Position numbers and translations under genes: made by a program. Positions 47,487 to 56,291 of a DNA stretch of 64,000 nt are shown here, piece by piece (the stretch's first letter is position 1; every line of letters begins with the position of its first letter). A model generated the notes under the pieces. The model had not been told where the DNA came from, searched no databases, and saw only the letters and a program-made list of their open reading frames with translations. The DNA is from Flavobacterium soyangense (GTDB lineage: Bacteria > Bacteroidota > Bacteroidia > Flavobacteriales > Flavobacteriaceae), in assembly GCF_015277675.1 (NCBI RefSeq), contig NZ_JADHEC010000004.1, positions 62,001-126,000 on the forward strand, written 5' to 3'.

Positions 47487-48704
47487 TTATTTTTTTAAGG
47501 ATTCGGCGGGTTTTAATTTCAAGGCTCTTTTTGCAGGAAATAAGGCCGAAAAGAGCGCAGTCAGTATTATTAAAATCACAATATTTCCAAATTGGTTCCA
47601 AGTCAAAGTAGGATAAATAATGGAGCTGTATCCAAAGCTGGAATACACTTCCGAAAATTCGCTAAAGTTGATTCCTGTTTGATTTGTTATTCCAATAGTG
47701 GCAAAGGCAAGTAAAATTCCTATTGGGCAGCCGGCAAGAATCAGGAAAAAAGTTTCTAGAATAATCATCATAAAAATTTTGAACTTATTCATTCCCAAAG
47801 CAAGCAGCATTCCAATTTCTCGTGTTCTTTCCAAAACCGACATCATCATCGTGTTGACTATCCCAAAAGCCAAGGCAAGCAAAATAATTCCCATAAAAAT
47901 ATAAACCATTTGGTCTCCAACAGAAACCGTTAATCCAAGTTCTGGCGAAATTTCCATCCAGTTTTTGATTTCTGATTTAGGAAATTGTTGGGACAAGTTT
48001 TTTTGAATTTCTAGTACAGATTTACTCGAATGTAGCAAGACTGCAATTTCATTGATGGCTTTCGGAATTCCGGCTAGCGAATCCACATCGGTGATTTTCA
48101 CAAAAACATTGGCATCATCATAAGGACCGTTTATGGTTTTGTAAATGGCACAAATCCGGAACGCAGCCGATGCGAGATTGCCCTCTCTATCCTGAAAAGT
48201 CAGAATAGTTTTCTTGTTTAAATTGAGTTTTAGTTTCTTGCGGAGCTTTTCGCTGATGAGTATTTCATTCTCTTTTTTTGGATTAAAATAACTCCCTTTT
48301 ATTATTTTTCCTTTGAGGTTGGTTAGCAATTGTTCTTCGGCTGGCATCACTCCGTTTATAGTTATTCCGCTGCTTCCCGAGGCTGATGCTATCATTCCCT
48401 TGATAATAACTCGCCCGGCTACAGCTTTTATTTCTTGCTTATTGGCAATTTTTTCAAGCATTTTCCTGCCTTCGGGCAAATAATATTTTATTTCATAATC
48501 CTTTCTGAACTCGGGATGATGCAACTGAATATGGGATAATTCACTGCTAATAGCTGAATTGATGCGTTGTTCAATCATTCCGTTATAAAAAGCCATCATA
48601 AAAATTCCGGTCCATAATCCAATGCTTACCGCTGTGATGATAATGAGGCTTCTTTTTCTGCTCCTCCAGATGTTTCTGCTCGCTATTTTGGTCAACATTT
48701 TCAT
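47487..48704 (-). CDS. FtsX/LolE-type ABC permease
   Basis: 405 residues: an N-terminal helix (about 18-40), a periplasmic MacB_PCD-like domain (about 45-260), then three helices (about 265-295, 315-345, 370-390) with VLERTREIGMLLALGMNK, the FtsX cytoplasmic loop. The tail SLKK is typical. It likely forms a heterodimer with the next permease. Confidence 0.92.
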   Translation of the reverse strand: MKMLTKIASRNIWRSRKRSLIIITAVSIGLWTGIFMMAFYNGMIEQRINSAISSELSHIQLHHPEFRKDYEIKYYLPEGRKMLEKIANKQEIKAVAGRVIIKGMIASASGSSGITINGVMPAEEQLLTNLKGKIIKGSYFNPKKENEILISEKLRKKLKLNLNKKTILTFQDREGNLASAAFRICAIYKTINGPYDDANVFVKITDVDSLAGIPKAINEIAVLLHSSKSVLEIQKNLSQQFPKSEIKNWMEISPELGLTVSVGDQMVYIFMGIILLALAFGIVNTMMMSVLERTREIGMLLALGMNKFKIFMMIILETFFLILAGCPIGILLAFATIGITNQTGINFSEFSEVYSSFGYSSIIYPTLTWNQFGNIVILIILTALFSALFPAKRALKLKPAESLKK

Positions 48705-48711
48705 TTTACTT

Positions 48712-49926
48712 TTATTTTTTCATTGCATTAACAGGATTTAAACTACTCACAAACCACAATGGATACAAGCCAATAAGAGTTGCCATAAATAAAACAATCA
48801 ACGATTGGGTAAAAAATATACGCAAATCAAATTCAGCCGGGAATAAGGCTTCGAAGCCAAATTGCTCGTACGCTTTTGCAATTTCACCGCTAAAACGGAT
48901 TGGTTTTTCCTGTAAATAAATCACTGATGGCATACTGAGCAGTATTCCTAAAACAACGCCAAGCAGCGTAATCAGAAAGGTTTCGCCCAAAAGAATCATT
49001 TTTAATTTGCTTTTTTTCATTCCAATGGCGATGAGCATTCCAAATTCATACATCCGTTCGACGGTCATCATTAAAATGGTTCCAAAAAGTCCAAAACCGA
49101 TGATGAGATACAATATTCCCGAAAAAATGTAAAATGAAAAACCATCTGCTTTGATGTGGTTCGAGATTTCGGGCATCATTTCCTGCCAAGGCATTACTTC
49201 GTAATTTTTTCCAATCGATGGCTGCAGGTTTTGGACAATGGCATTCATTCTTTCTGGATTGTCAATTCCCAAAGACAAGGAAGTGAGCCTATTTTCGGCA
49301 CTCAAATAATATTGAGTTGCTGACAATGGCAAATAGACAAAAGCATCATTCATTTGTGGCGAAGCCAGATGCACAATGCCTTTTATCTTGAATTTCCCCG
49401 CAGCCATTACACCGTGATACCCTTGACCAAACAATACAATGGTGTCGTTTACAGAAGCATTAATCCTTTTTGCCAGACCTTCTGCAAGAATCACAACCTC
49501 TTCCCTATTTTGAAAATAAGCCCCTTTTATGATTTTGTTTTTTAGTTGTGTCAACTCATTTTCCTTTACGGCATCTGTGCCCACGAGCATACATCCTTTG
49601 GTTGAATTTCCTTTTGAAATCAGGACAAAAGTTTCCAATCTAGGAACGATTACATTTATTTGGGGATTTTGTTTGAGTTTTTTAATTAGGGAATTATCCA
49701 AAGCAAAGCAATTGTCGAGCACTTGTTCGTCCCAATATCCTTTTTGATGTATTTGGACATAACCCGAATAATAACCCACGACGTTTTTGATTAAATTGTT
49801 GAAAACGCCATTCTGGAATGATTTCATTATAATGGCAAACAAAACGGCAAACGCAATCGAAGCCATTGTGATTAGCGTTCGGCGGCTGTTGCGCCAAAGG
49901 TTTCTCCAGATTAGTTTCAGTATCAT
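48712..49926 (-). CDS. FtsX/LolC-type ABC permease
   Basis: 404 residues with the same layout as its neighbour: helix 1 at about 17-38, periplasmic domain to about 265, helices at about 270-295, 315-340 and 370-392, with MTVERMYEFGMLIAIGMKKSK. Four bases overlap the LolA-like gene and seven separate it from the second permease, so the products are coupled. Confidence 0.92.
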   Translation of the reverse strand: MILKLIWRNLWRNSRRTLITMASIAFAVLFAIIMKSFQNGVFNNLIKNVVGYYSGYVQIHQKGYWDEQVLDNCFALDNSLIKKLKQNPQINVIVPRLETFVLISKGNSTKGCMLVGTDAVKENELTQLKNKIIKGAYFQNREEVVILAEGLAKRINASVNDTIVLFGQGYHGVMAAGKFKIKGIVHLASPQMNDAFVYLPLSATQYYLSAENRLTSLSLGIDNPERMNAIVQNLQPSIGKNYEVMPWQEMMPEISNHIKADGFSFYIFSGILYLIIGFGLFGTILMMTVERMYEFGMLIAIGMKKSKLKMILLGETFLITLLGVVLGILLSMPSVIYLQEKPIRFSGEIAKAYEQFGFEALFPAEFDLRIFFTQSLIVLFMATLIGLYPLWFVSSLNPVNAMKK

Positions 49927-50669
49927 TTTACTCTGGTGATGTTTTGGGTCGTGAAAAACAAATCCTCTATTGGAGTGTCAAAAACAATCGAATTGTAGAT
50001 TAATACGGTTTTGTTCCCTTTTTTGTTGGCAGGAACCATTTCCATTTTTCCGGGCAATAATCGTCCGCCAAACATTTTTATGTCACTACAATTCATGGTG
50101 TTTATCAACACTTTGTCTTCGTCAAAATACTCAACGTGAAGCATCATAAAATCCTTTTTGTCAATCGCCATAATGACTTTTCCCCAGACGACTGCTGATT
50201 TTGGTTTTGGTATCAACTGAATTTTATAGCATTCCCTTCCATCAATAACGACTTCTTCTAAAAACGAATGATTGTAATCTTCCAGAATGGAGGCTTCTTT
50301 GACCAAATCATCATTGGTAAAATCAGTTCCCATCCAGCTTTGGCTCATCATCGATGGTGGCATTTTGATGTTCCGTTCAATGGAGGGAATCCAGTTCCAG
50401 ACTTCTTTGTTTCTTTTTAAAAAGACCACTCCTTTTTCTTTGGCCGGAGCCAAAACCAATGCTAAACTCAGATTATTGCCCTTTGTCCAGCTTTTTACTG
50501 TCATTTCCCGAGACCAAGTGGGACGAATGATTTGAATGGTGATGTTGGCAATTGAGGTTTTACCTTTTGCCTTTTCGTCAGCTTTTTTTACAATGTCTTT
50601 TGCGTCTTGGCCAAAGGCTGAAAGGATAAACAGTAAATGAAAAAACAGAAGAAATAGCGTCTTTTTCAT
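49923..50669 (-). CDS. LolA-like outer-membrane lipoprotein-sorting protein
   Basis: 248 residues, signal peptide ending SAFG. The fold pattern (ITIQIIRPTWSREMTVKSWTKG at about 43-64, KEVWNWIPSIERNIKMPPSMM, DYNHSFLEE, YKIQLIPKPKSAVVWGKV) matches LolA-like periplasmic carriers annotated as lipoprotein-sorting proteins. Such proteins are often encoded with lipid-type transporters. As first gene of this operon it may carry a lipid or lipoprotein from the FtsX complex across the periplasm. Confidence 0.85.
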   Translation of the reverse strand: MKKTLFLLFFHLLFILSAFGQDAKDIVKKADEKAKGKTSIANITIQIIRPTWSREMTVKSWTKGNNLSLALVLAPAKEKGVVFLKRNKEVWNWIPSIERNIKMPPSMMSQSWMGTDFTNDDLVKEASILEDYNHSFLEEVVIDGRECYKIQLIPKPKSAVVWGKVIMAIDKKDFMMLHVEYFDEDKVLINTMNCSDIKMFGGRLLPGKMEMVPANKKGNKTVLIYNSIVFDTPIEDLFFTTQNITRVK

Positions 50670-50712
50670 AACTAACTTTTTTAAAGGTAAAAATGCTAGA
50701 TTGTCACTCTCT

Positions 50713-50743
50713 CAAAGGTAATTATATATCCAATAAAACACAA
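50713..50743 (-). promoter_or_regulatory. Promoter of the LolA/FtsX operon
   Basis: TTG (50741-50743), 20 bases, TACCTTTG (50713-50720) on the minus strand: a perfect match, 44 bases before ATG 50669. Confidence 0.8.
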
Positions 50744-50816
50744 CCAAAAGCAGCATTTATTTGTTAATAAATACTGATTTACAGTTTGTTACGATGCGCT
50801 TCTGTTTTGAATTTTT

Positions 50817-51392
50817 TTATTTTCGAGTAATAGATAAAATTAATATTTCAGGTTTGAAATATTGTTCCTGTTCCGGATGAAGTTGTTGAATTTTTTTGAC
50901 CACATCCATTCCTTTGGTAACTTTTCCGAAAGCGGCAAAACCTTGTCCGTCTTTGTTTCTTTTGCCTCCAAAATCTAAAGAAGGTTGGTCATTGATGCAA
51001 ATAAAAAAACTGCAAGTAGCCGAATCGGGTATGTCTCTCGCCATAGAAATCGCTCCGTTTTTATGAAGAACTCCTGTTTTTGAAGTTCTTTCGAGTGGAA
51101 TCGCTGCAAAGACTTTTGTAGAATCGACTTCACCTCCTTGAATCACCTCAATTTTTACAGAATCTTTAGCCTGATTGTTTAAAGTTACCGAACGAAAAAA
51201 AGTCGTGCTGTCATACAAATGGGCATCGACATATTTCAAAAAATTGGCTACAGTAATGGGAGCTTTTTTTGGATATAATTCGACGGTAATGTCGCCCAAA
51301 GATGTTTTAATGATACAAGTTTCCTTTTTTTGTGCGGAAGCATTCGTGATTGTAAAAAGTAAAACTATTAATGTTAGGAAGAATTTTTTCAT
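50817..51392 (-). CDS. Secreted cyclophilin-type peptidyl-prolyl isomerase
   Basis: 191 residues with a signal peptide (NASAQ). Cyclophilin core: ITVANFLKYVD, TTFFRSV (the catalytic Arg), IQGGEVDSTK, GAISMARDIPDSATCSFFICINDQPSLD and FAAFGKVTKGMDVV. The usual FHRVI/GF motif is changed to FFRSVTL, as in many Bacteroidota members. It begins 14 bases after the VOC gene, so the two are probably cotranscribed. Confidence 0.92.
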   Translation of the reverse strand: MKKFFLTLIVLLFTITNASAQKKETCIIKTSLGDITVELYPKKAPITVANFLKYVDAHLYDSTTFFRSVTLNNQAKDSVKIEVIQGGEVDSTKVFAAIPLERTSKTGVLHKNGAISMARDIPDSATCSFFICINDQPSLDFGGKRNKDGQGFAAFGKVTKGMDVVKKIQQLHPEQEQYFKPEILILSITRK

Positions 51393-51406
51393 CGTTTTGT
51401 CAGCTA

Positions 51407-51763
51407 TTAGATACTTTGCCCGAAAGTGAGCAAGTTGTTGTCTGGGTCAAGAACTGAAAATTCCTTTTGTCCCCAAGGTTTTATTTCTAATTGCCCATTG
51501 GGATGGATGCTTGTTTTATTGTCCAATACCGTTTGGTAAAAGTTGTCAATATCATTTGTTCTGATATAAACTTGTCCGTAGTTTTCTTTTGGATCCAGCG
51601 TTTTGAACTCAAAAAAATGAATTTGAATGCTTTCTTTTTGCATCATTAAATAGCCATCATAGTCAGCATTTCCAAAATCTTGAAAGCCTAGCTTGTCACT
51701 ATAAAAGTTTCTTGTTGCCTTTTTGTCGCGCATTGGTAACTTTGGATGAATGGCTGTAAGCAT
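51407..51763 (-). CDS. Glyoxalase/bleomycin-resistance (VOC) family protein
   Basis: 118 residues from ATG 51763. One VOC unit pair: HPKLPMRDKKATRNFYSDKLGFQDFG, IHFFEFKTLDPKENYGQVYIR, and PWGQKEFSVLDPDNNLLTFGQ at the end. It resembles BLMA-type binding proteins. The frame can start at 51820, but the extra 19 residues come from a repeat that matches the end of the upstream sulfurtransferase gene, so I used the inner ATG. Confidence 0.88.
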   Translation of the reverse strand: MLTAIHPKLPMRDKKATRNFYSDKLGFQDFGNADYDGYLMMQKESIQIHFFEFKTLDPKENYGQVYIRTNDIDNFYQTVLDNKTSIHPNGQLEIKPWGQKEFSVLDPDNNLLTFGQSI

Positions 51764-51789
51764 TTTTATTGCTGTTTTTGTTGTATGTA

Positions 51790-51836
51790 ATTGAAGAGTT
51801 GGAGTGGGCACGGATTGCAAATCCGCGCTATCGGGG
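51790..51836. repeat. REP-like palindrome, possibly a copy of the sulfurtransferase 3' end
   Basis: GCACGGATTGCAAATCCGCGC (about 51808-51828) is a near-perfect palindrome with G-T-tolerant arms. About 48 bases around it match, at roughly four in five positions, the stretch at 51905-51952 inside the end of the sulfurtransferase gene, in the same orientation. It is either a local duplication or a REP-type element. Confidence 0.55.
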
Positions 51837-51870
51837 TAAGCATATTTGATGAATTGAATTTTTATTTCAG

Positions 51871-52791
51871 TTATTGTTTTTTATTTGTTTTTGTAACAAT
51901 TAATAATTGAGGAGTTAGAGCGGGCATTGACTGCAAATCCGTTCTATTGGCATGTATTGCTTTATTATTTCTACTCCATTCACTCCAAGAACCAACATAT
52001 AGTTTTGGAATTTCCAAGCCAGCATATGCGATTGCTAAAAGGGAATGACAAGCTGTAACGCCCGAACCGCAATGAACAATTATATTTTCGGCTTCAACAT
52101 TTCCAAATATCTTTTCATACTTCTCTTTTAGCAAATTCGGAGATAAAAACAGTCCGTTTTCGTCTAAATTTTCAGTAAAAGGGACATTTATTGCCCCTGG
52201 GATATGTCCTGCAATTAAATCAATTGGTTCAATTTCGCCATTATATCGCTCAGCGTCACGAACATCAATTACAATATGATTTTCGTTTTGTGAAACTTTT
52301 TCAACTTCTTCAATTTCGGCAATTTTTAATTTCCAATTAGTAACTTTATATGTTTCGGTTTTATTAATAATTTCTGTTTTTGAACTGATTGGAAAGTTAT
52401 TCTTTTCAGCTTCTTGAATTCCACCATTAAGAACTTGGACTTTTTCATGACCGATAGATTTCAACATCCACCAAAATCTTGCCGATGCATTTGAGCCATT
52501 TTTGTCATCATAAATTATGATGTGACTTTTTGGTGAAATTCCAAGATTTGATACTGTTTTTGCAAAATTTTCAATTTTCGGTAACGGATGCCTTCCGCCA
52601 ATTGACAAATCATCATTAATTTCGGCAAGTTGCGTGTTCAAATCTATAAATATTGCCCCTTCTAAATGTTTTGCTTCATAATTTAATTTCGCGTTTTTTC
52701 CATTACTAACATCTACAATAATTAAGTTTTCAGATTTATATAATGTCAGCAATTCTTGTGCTTGAATAATTGGAGAAATATTTATAGTCAT
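51871..52791 (-). CDS. Thiosulfate/3-mercaptopyruvate sulfurtransferase
   Basis: 306 residues with two rhodanese domains. The N-terminal, inactive one (about 10-135) has VDVSNGKN, HLEGAIFIDL, GRHPLP and YDDKNGSNASARFWWML. The C-terminal active one (about 160-290) has VIDVRDAERYNGEIEPIDLIAGHIPGAINVP-type residues and HCGSGVTACHSLLA with the catalytic Cys. The CGSGVTA loop is usual for mercaptopyruvate sulfurtransferases. Probably cytoplasmic. Confidence 0.92.
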   Translation of the reverse strand: MTINISPIIQAQELLTLYKSENLIIVDVSNGKNAKLNYEAKHLEGAIFIDLNTQLAEINDDLSIGGRHPLPKIENFAKTVSNLGISPKSHIIIYDDKNGSNASARFWWMLKSIGHEKVQVLNGGIQEAEKNNFPISSKTEIINKTETYKVTNWKLKIAEIEEVEKVSQNENHIVIDVRDAERYNGEIEPIDLIAGHIPGAINVPFTENLDENGLFLSPNLLKEKYEKIFGNVEAENIIVHCGSGVTACHSLLAIAYAGLEIPKLYVGSWSEWSRNNKAIHANRTDLQSMPALTPQLLIVTKTNKKQ

Positions 52792-52861
52792 TTTTTTTAT
52801 TTTATATTTAAATGAAAATGTATCATTTTTTACAAATTATTGAGTGAGTTTTTTTCTTATT

Positions 52862-53084
52862 CCATTTAATCTTTGAATTTACTGGAATATTGTTGTTTTA
52901 ATTGCCGTTGACTTTAGTCAACGGAATTTATAGTAAATATTGAATTGGCTTTAGCCAAAACAGTTATGCAATTTTGGCTAAAACCAATAAATGCAGCTTC
53001 TAAAAGACCTTTGGCTAAAGCCAAAGGCAATTGAATCCAAAAGAATTGACTCTCTTTATAATAGTGTTTTCAAAGATTAAATGG
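52862..53084. repeat. Nested inverted-repeat element (MITE/REP-like)
   Basis: Outer arms: a perfect 16-bp inverted repeat CCATTTAATCTTTGAA at 52862-52877 and its complement at 53069-53084. Inner arms: AATTGCC at 52900 and GGCAATT ending at 53032. Each inner end holds a hairpin (CCGTTGACTTTAGTCAACGG at 52904-52923; CTTTGGCTAAAGCCAAAG at 53009-53026), and TTGGCTTTAGCCAA lies between. It fills most of the 309-base gap, with no ORF inside. It looks like a mobile, non-coding repeat; no clear target duplication is seen. Confidence 0.65.
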
Positions 53085-53100
53085 TATTATTCCAATTCTT

Positions 53101-54327
53101 TTATGCCTTCTCCTTCACAAAACCATCAATCACTTTTTGGTAATAATCATAGGTAGTTTTAGCGATAGATTCCCAACTGAAAATTTTCAAAACACGTTCT
53201 CTTCCAGCTTTTCCCATTTGGGTTGCCAAGGTTTCGTCTTCTAGCAAAATATTAATTTTGGCTGCAAAAGCTTTCTGAAAAGCTTCTGGATTTACAGGAT
53301 TAAAATCAGTTCTGGAAACACTTTCGAGTGTTACTAAATAACCCGATTCTCCTTCGACAATAATTTCTGGAATTCCCCCTACGTGGCTTCCAACAACAGG
53401 CGTTTCGCAAGCCATCGCTTCGAGGTTGATGATGCCAAACGGTTCGTATAAAGATGGACAGGCAAAAACACGGGCGTGGCTGTACAACACTTTTATTTTT
53501 TCACGTGGCAACATTTCCGAAATTAAAATCACACCTTCTCTTTCTTTGCGTAAATCGGCAATCAGGGCTTCGGTTTCGAGCTCGATTTCTTTGGTATCTG
53601 GAGCTCCTGCGCAAAGCACGATTTGGGAGTTTTTGTTAAAATGTTTGGCTGCGGCAATCAATTGCGAAATCCCTTTTTGACGTGTAATTCGTCCCACAAA
53701 AAGCACAAACGGAATGTTGGGATTGATGCCATATTCTAAAAGTAAATTGTTGTCAAATGTTGGCTGATAAAATTCCGGATCAATTCCGTTATGAATTACG
53801 GTCACTCTTTCAGGATTGACGCCATAGGCTTCGACGACATCTTCTTTCATTTGTTGGCTTACGGCAATAATTCCATCGGCGGCGTTGTAAGCACTATTTT
53901 CTATCCAACGCGAAAGGAAATAACCGTTGCCTAATTGTTCCACTTTCCAAGGACGATGTGTTTCTAAACTGTGAGTGGTTAAAATCAAAGGCGATTGCAA
54001 TAATTCACGCGTCATAATTCCGGCAAGATGTGTATACCAAGTATGACAATGAATGACATCGGCCTCAGGTGTGGCTTGCGACATTTCGACATTTCGACTC
54101 ATATTGTGAAACATTTTGATGTGCGGATTGGCATCATCGACCATTTTGGTTAATGAAGAATTAATTCCACGAACGTGCATTGAATCGGTATCCACATTTT
54201 GGTCGCCAAAGCAACGTACTTCAACTTGTCCTAATTTGGCTAATTCCTGGCTTAAAAAATCAATGTGAACACCAGCACCACCATAAATATTAGGTGGGAA
54301 TTCATTGGTAAAAAGAGCTATTTTCAT
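53101..54327 (-). CDS. Glycogen-synthase-like family 4 glycosyltransferase
   Basis: 408 residues from ATG 54327. N-terminus KIALFTNEFPPNIYGGAGVHIDFL with the nucleotide-sugar loop; C-terminal half with FVLFVGRITRQKGI, ACPSLYEPFGIINLEAM (the E-x7-E donor site) and ETPVVGSHVGGIPEI. This is the pattern of the GT4 glycogen synthases first described in actinobacteria. No glgB or glgC is nearby, so the acceptor stays open. I rejected the in-frame extension to 54378 because a -7 box lies in it. Confidence 0.88.
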   Translation of the reverse strand: MKIALFTNEFPPNIYGGAGVHIDFLSQELAKLGQVEVRCFGDQNVDTDSMHVRGINSSLTKMVDDANPHIKMFHNMSRNVEMSQATPEADVIHCHTWYTHLAGIMTRELLQSPLILTTHSLETHRPWKVEQLGNGYFLSRWIENSAYNAADGIIAVSQQMKEDVVEAYGVNPERVTVIHNGIDPEFYQPTFDNNLLLEYGINPNIPFVLFVGRITRQKGISQLIAAAKHFNKNSQIVLCAGAPDTKEIELETEALIADLRKEREGVILISEMLPREKIKVLYSHARVFACPSLYEPFGIINLEAMACETPVVGSHVGGIPEIIVEGESGYLVTLESVSRTDFNPVNPEAFQKAFAAKINILLEDETLATQMGKAGRERVLKIFSWESIAKTTYDYYQKVIDGFVKEKA

Positions 54328-54375
54328 TTTGATGGGATTTATTTTTGTGATGGTAAAATCAAACTTTTTTGAAAT

Positions 54376-54383
54376 CAAATATA
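54376..54383 (-). promoter_or_regulatory. -7 element of the glycogen-synthase-like gene
   Basis: TATATTTG on the minus strand, a perfect TAnnTTTG match 48 bases before ATG 54327; no TTG at the usual distance. Confidence 0.45.
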
Positions 54384-54494
54384 ATAAATATAGCGTATCT
54401 ATAACGAAAGCTAATATATGAATTAGTTAATAAATTTTAAAACCTGCAAAAAATAAAAAAAAACCGAAAATTACTTTCCGATTTTCAAGTTAAT

Positions 54495-55559
54495 TTATTT
54501 TTTTAATTGGTCTCTAAAAATTTTTTCGAATTTTTCAATTTTGGGTTGAATTACCATTTGGCAATAGGGTTTGTTTTTATTGTTTTCGTAGTAATTTTGA
54601 TGGTAATCTTCGGCTTTGTAAAATTGGGTTAATGGTTCCAAAGTAGTTACAATTTGGTTATTATAAACTTTTTCGGCAGTTAATTGATCAATAATAGAAT
54701 GAGCTTCATTTTTTTGCTCTTCGTTTGCATAAAAAATTACAGAGCGGTATTGGGTTCCAACATCTGCACCCTGACGGTTTAAAGTTGTCGGGTCATGAAC
54801 AGTAAAGAAAACTTTAAAAATTTCATCTAGGCTGGTAACTGTTTTGTCATAAGTGATTTGCACAACTTCTGCATGGCCTGTTCTTCCGGTACAAACTTCT
54901 TCATAAGTAGGATTTGGATTTTTTCCTCCGGCAAATCCTGAAACTACAGATTTTACTCCTTCTAATTTTTCGTAAACTGCTTCTACACACCAGTAGCAAC
55001 CTCCGCCAAGCGTTATAGTTTCTAGATTGTTATTGCTTTTATTTTCTGAGATTACTTCATCCGGCACAAAATCTAATGCTATTGAATTCATACAATATCT
55101 TTTGCCTGTTGGCGCAGGTCCATCATCAAAAAGATGCCCTAAATGGCCATCACATCTGCCGCAAAGTGCTTCAATTCTATTCATTCCATACGAATTGTCT
55201 TGTTTGTAAATTACGCTGTTCTTGTTTTCCTGTTCAAAAAAACTTGGCCAGCCGCAACTACTGGCAAATTTCTGGTCAGATTTAAATAATTTATTACCAC
55301 AAGCGGCACAATAATATGTGCCTTTTGCATCAGAGTTCCAAAGTTTTCCTGTAAAAGCTCTTTCAGTATGAGCATTTCTTGAAACAGCGTATAAGTCTGG
55401 GGACAATACTTTTTTCCATTCGGCATCAGTAATATGGAGTTTTGTAGTGTCAGTATTTGAATAATAAAGGTTTCCTGGTTTGCTGATTGAATTTTTCATA
55501 TTTGAGGGTTTTTGTGTGAAGTTTTGATTGTTTGCTGCTTGCCTACAGGCTTGGAGCAT
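54495..55559 (-). CDS. MsrB-MsrA fusion methionine sulfoxide reductase, signal peptide interrupted
   Basis: MsrB domain first (about 40-180: YYCAACGNKL and CGRCDGH zinc pairs, SCGWPSFF, KRYCMNSIALDF with the catalytic Cys), then MsrA (about 190-340: GGGCYWCVEAVYEKLEG with the catalytic Cys, GHAEVVQITYD, YRSVIFY). It repairs both methionine sulfoxide isomers. In frame upstream, ATG 55610 begins a lipoprotein signal reading MKTKKAIS, then TAG (55584-55586), then PVFIISLFMLQAC. So the ancestral protein was an exported lipoprotein. The current product must start at 55559 or 55499 and should be cytoplasmic, unless the stop is an error. Confidence 0.9.
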   Translation of the reverse strand: MLQACRQAANNQNFTQKPSNMKNSISKPGNLYYSNTDTTKLHITDAEWKKVLSPDLYAVSRNAHTERAFTGKLWNSDAKGTYYCAACGNKLFKSDQKFASSCGWPSFFEQENKNSVIYKQDNSYGMNRIEALCGRCDGHLGHLFDDGPAPTGKRYCMNSIALDFVPDEVISENKSNNNLETITLGGGCYWCVEAVYEKLEGVKSVVSGFAGGKNPNPTYEEVCTGRTGHAEVVQITYDKTVTSLDEIFKVFFTVHDPTTLNRQGADVGTQYRSVIFYANEEQKNEAHSIIDQLTAEKVYNNQIVTTLEPLTQFYKAEDYHQNYYENNKNKPYCQMVIQPKIEKFEKIFRDQLKK

Positions 55560-55723
55560 AAAAAGAGATATTATAAAAACAGGCTACGAAATCGCTTTTT
55601 TGGTTTTCATTTTGATGATTTAAATTTTAAATTTAAAGCTTTAAAATTAATCTATTCGATGATTAAACCCTCGTTAAACTTTTCATAAACTTTCTACAAT
55701 CACATAATCCATTTCTTTTTTTG

Positions 55724-55731
55724 TATTTTTG
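55724..55731 (+). promoter_or_regulatory. -7 element of the idi operon
   Basis: TATTTTTG, a perfect TAnnTTTG, 16 bases before ATG 55748; no well-placed -33 TTG. Confidence 0.5.
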
Positions 55732-55747
55732 ACAAGCTTAAAAAGAT

Positions 55748-56284
55748 ATGAAAGAAGAAAACGTAATATTAGTAAATCAAAAGGATGAGCAAATAGGCTT
55801 GATGCCTAAATTGGAAGCCCATGAGAAAGCACTTTTACATCGTGCTTTTTCGATTTTTGTTTTAAATGATAAAAATGAAATAATGCTCCAGCAACGAGCC
55901 AATCAGAAATACCATTCCCCTTTGTTGTGGACAAATACTTGTTGTAGTCATCAGCGCGAAGGCGAAACTAATATTCAAGCAGGAAGTCGAAGATTATTTG
56001 AAGAAATGGGTTTTAAAACTGGTTTGAAAGAGTTATTCCATTTTATTTACAAAGCACCTTTTGATAATGGATTGACAGAGCACGAACTCGATCACGTTAT
56101 GATTGGTTATTACAATGATGAACCAAAAATTAATTCAGAGGAAGTAGAAAACTGGAAATGGATGAGTATCGAAGACGTGGTAAAAGACATTCAGTTGCAA
56201 CCCGAAATTTACACCATTTGGTTTAAAATTATTTTTGATGAGTTTTATCATTTTTTAGAAGAACATAAAATTTCTAACCTCTAA
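55748..56284 (+). CDS. idi: Isopentenyl-diphosphate delta-isomerase, type I
   Basis: 178 residues, Nudix fold. It converts IPP to DMAPP. TNTCCSHQREGE (about 65-76) carries the active-site Cys and metal His; AGSRRLFEEMGF is the changed Nudix box; ELDHVMIGYYN and EVENWKWMSIEDV close it. First gene of a four-gene plus-strand run with gaps of seven bases or less. Confidence 0.95.
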   Translation: MKEENVILVNQKDEQIGLMPKLEAHEKALLHRAFSIFVLNDKNEIMLQQRANQKYHSPLLWTNTCCSHQREGETNIQAGSRRLFEEMGFKTGLKELFHFIYKAPFDNGLTEHELDHVMIGYYNDEPKINSEEVENWKWMSIEDVVKDIQLQPEIYTIWFKIIFDEFYHFLEEHKISNL

Positions 56285-56291
56285 CTTCAAC

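Noticed and set aside
47482-47601. 40-residue N-terminal extension of the ABC ATPase
   Set aside because: It overlaps the permease gene and lacks family likeness; ATG 47481 gives the normal LolD-type N-terminus.
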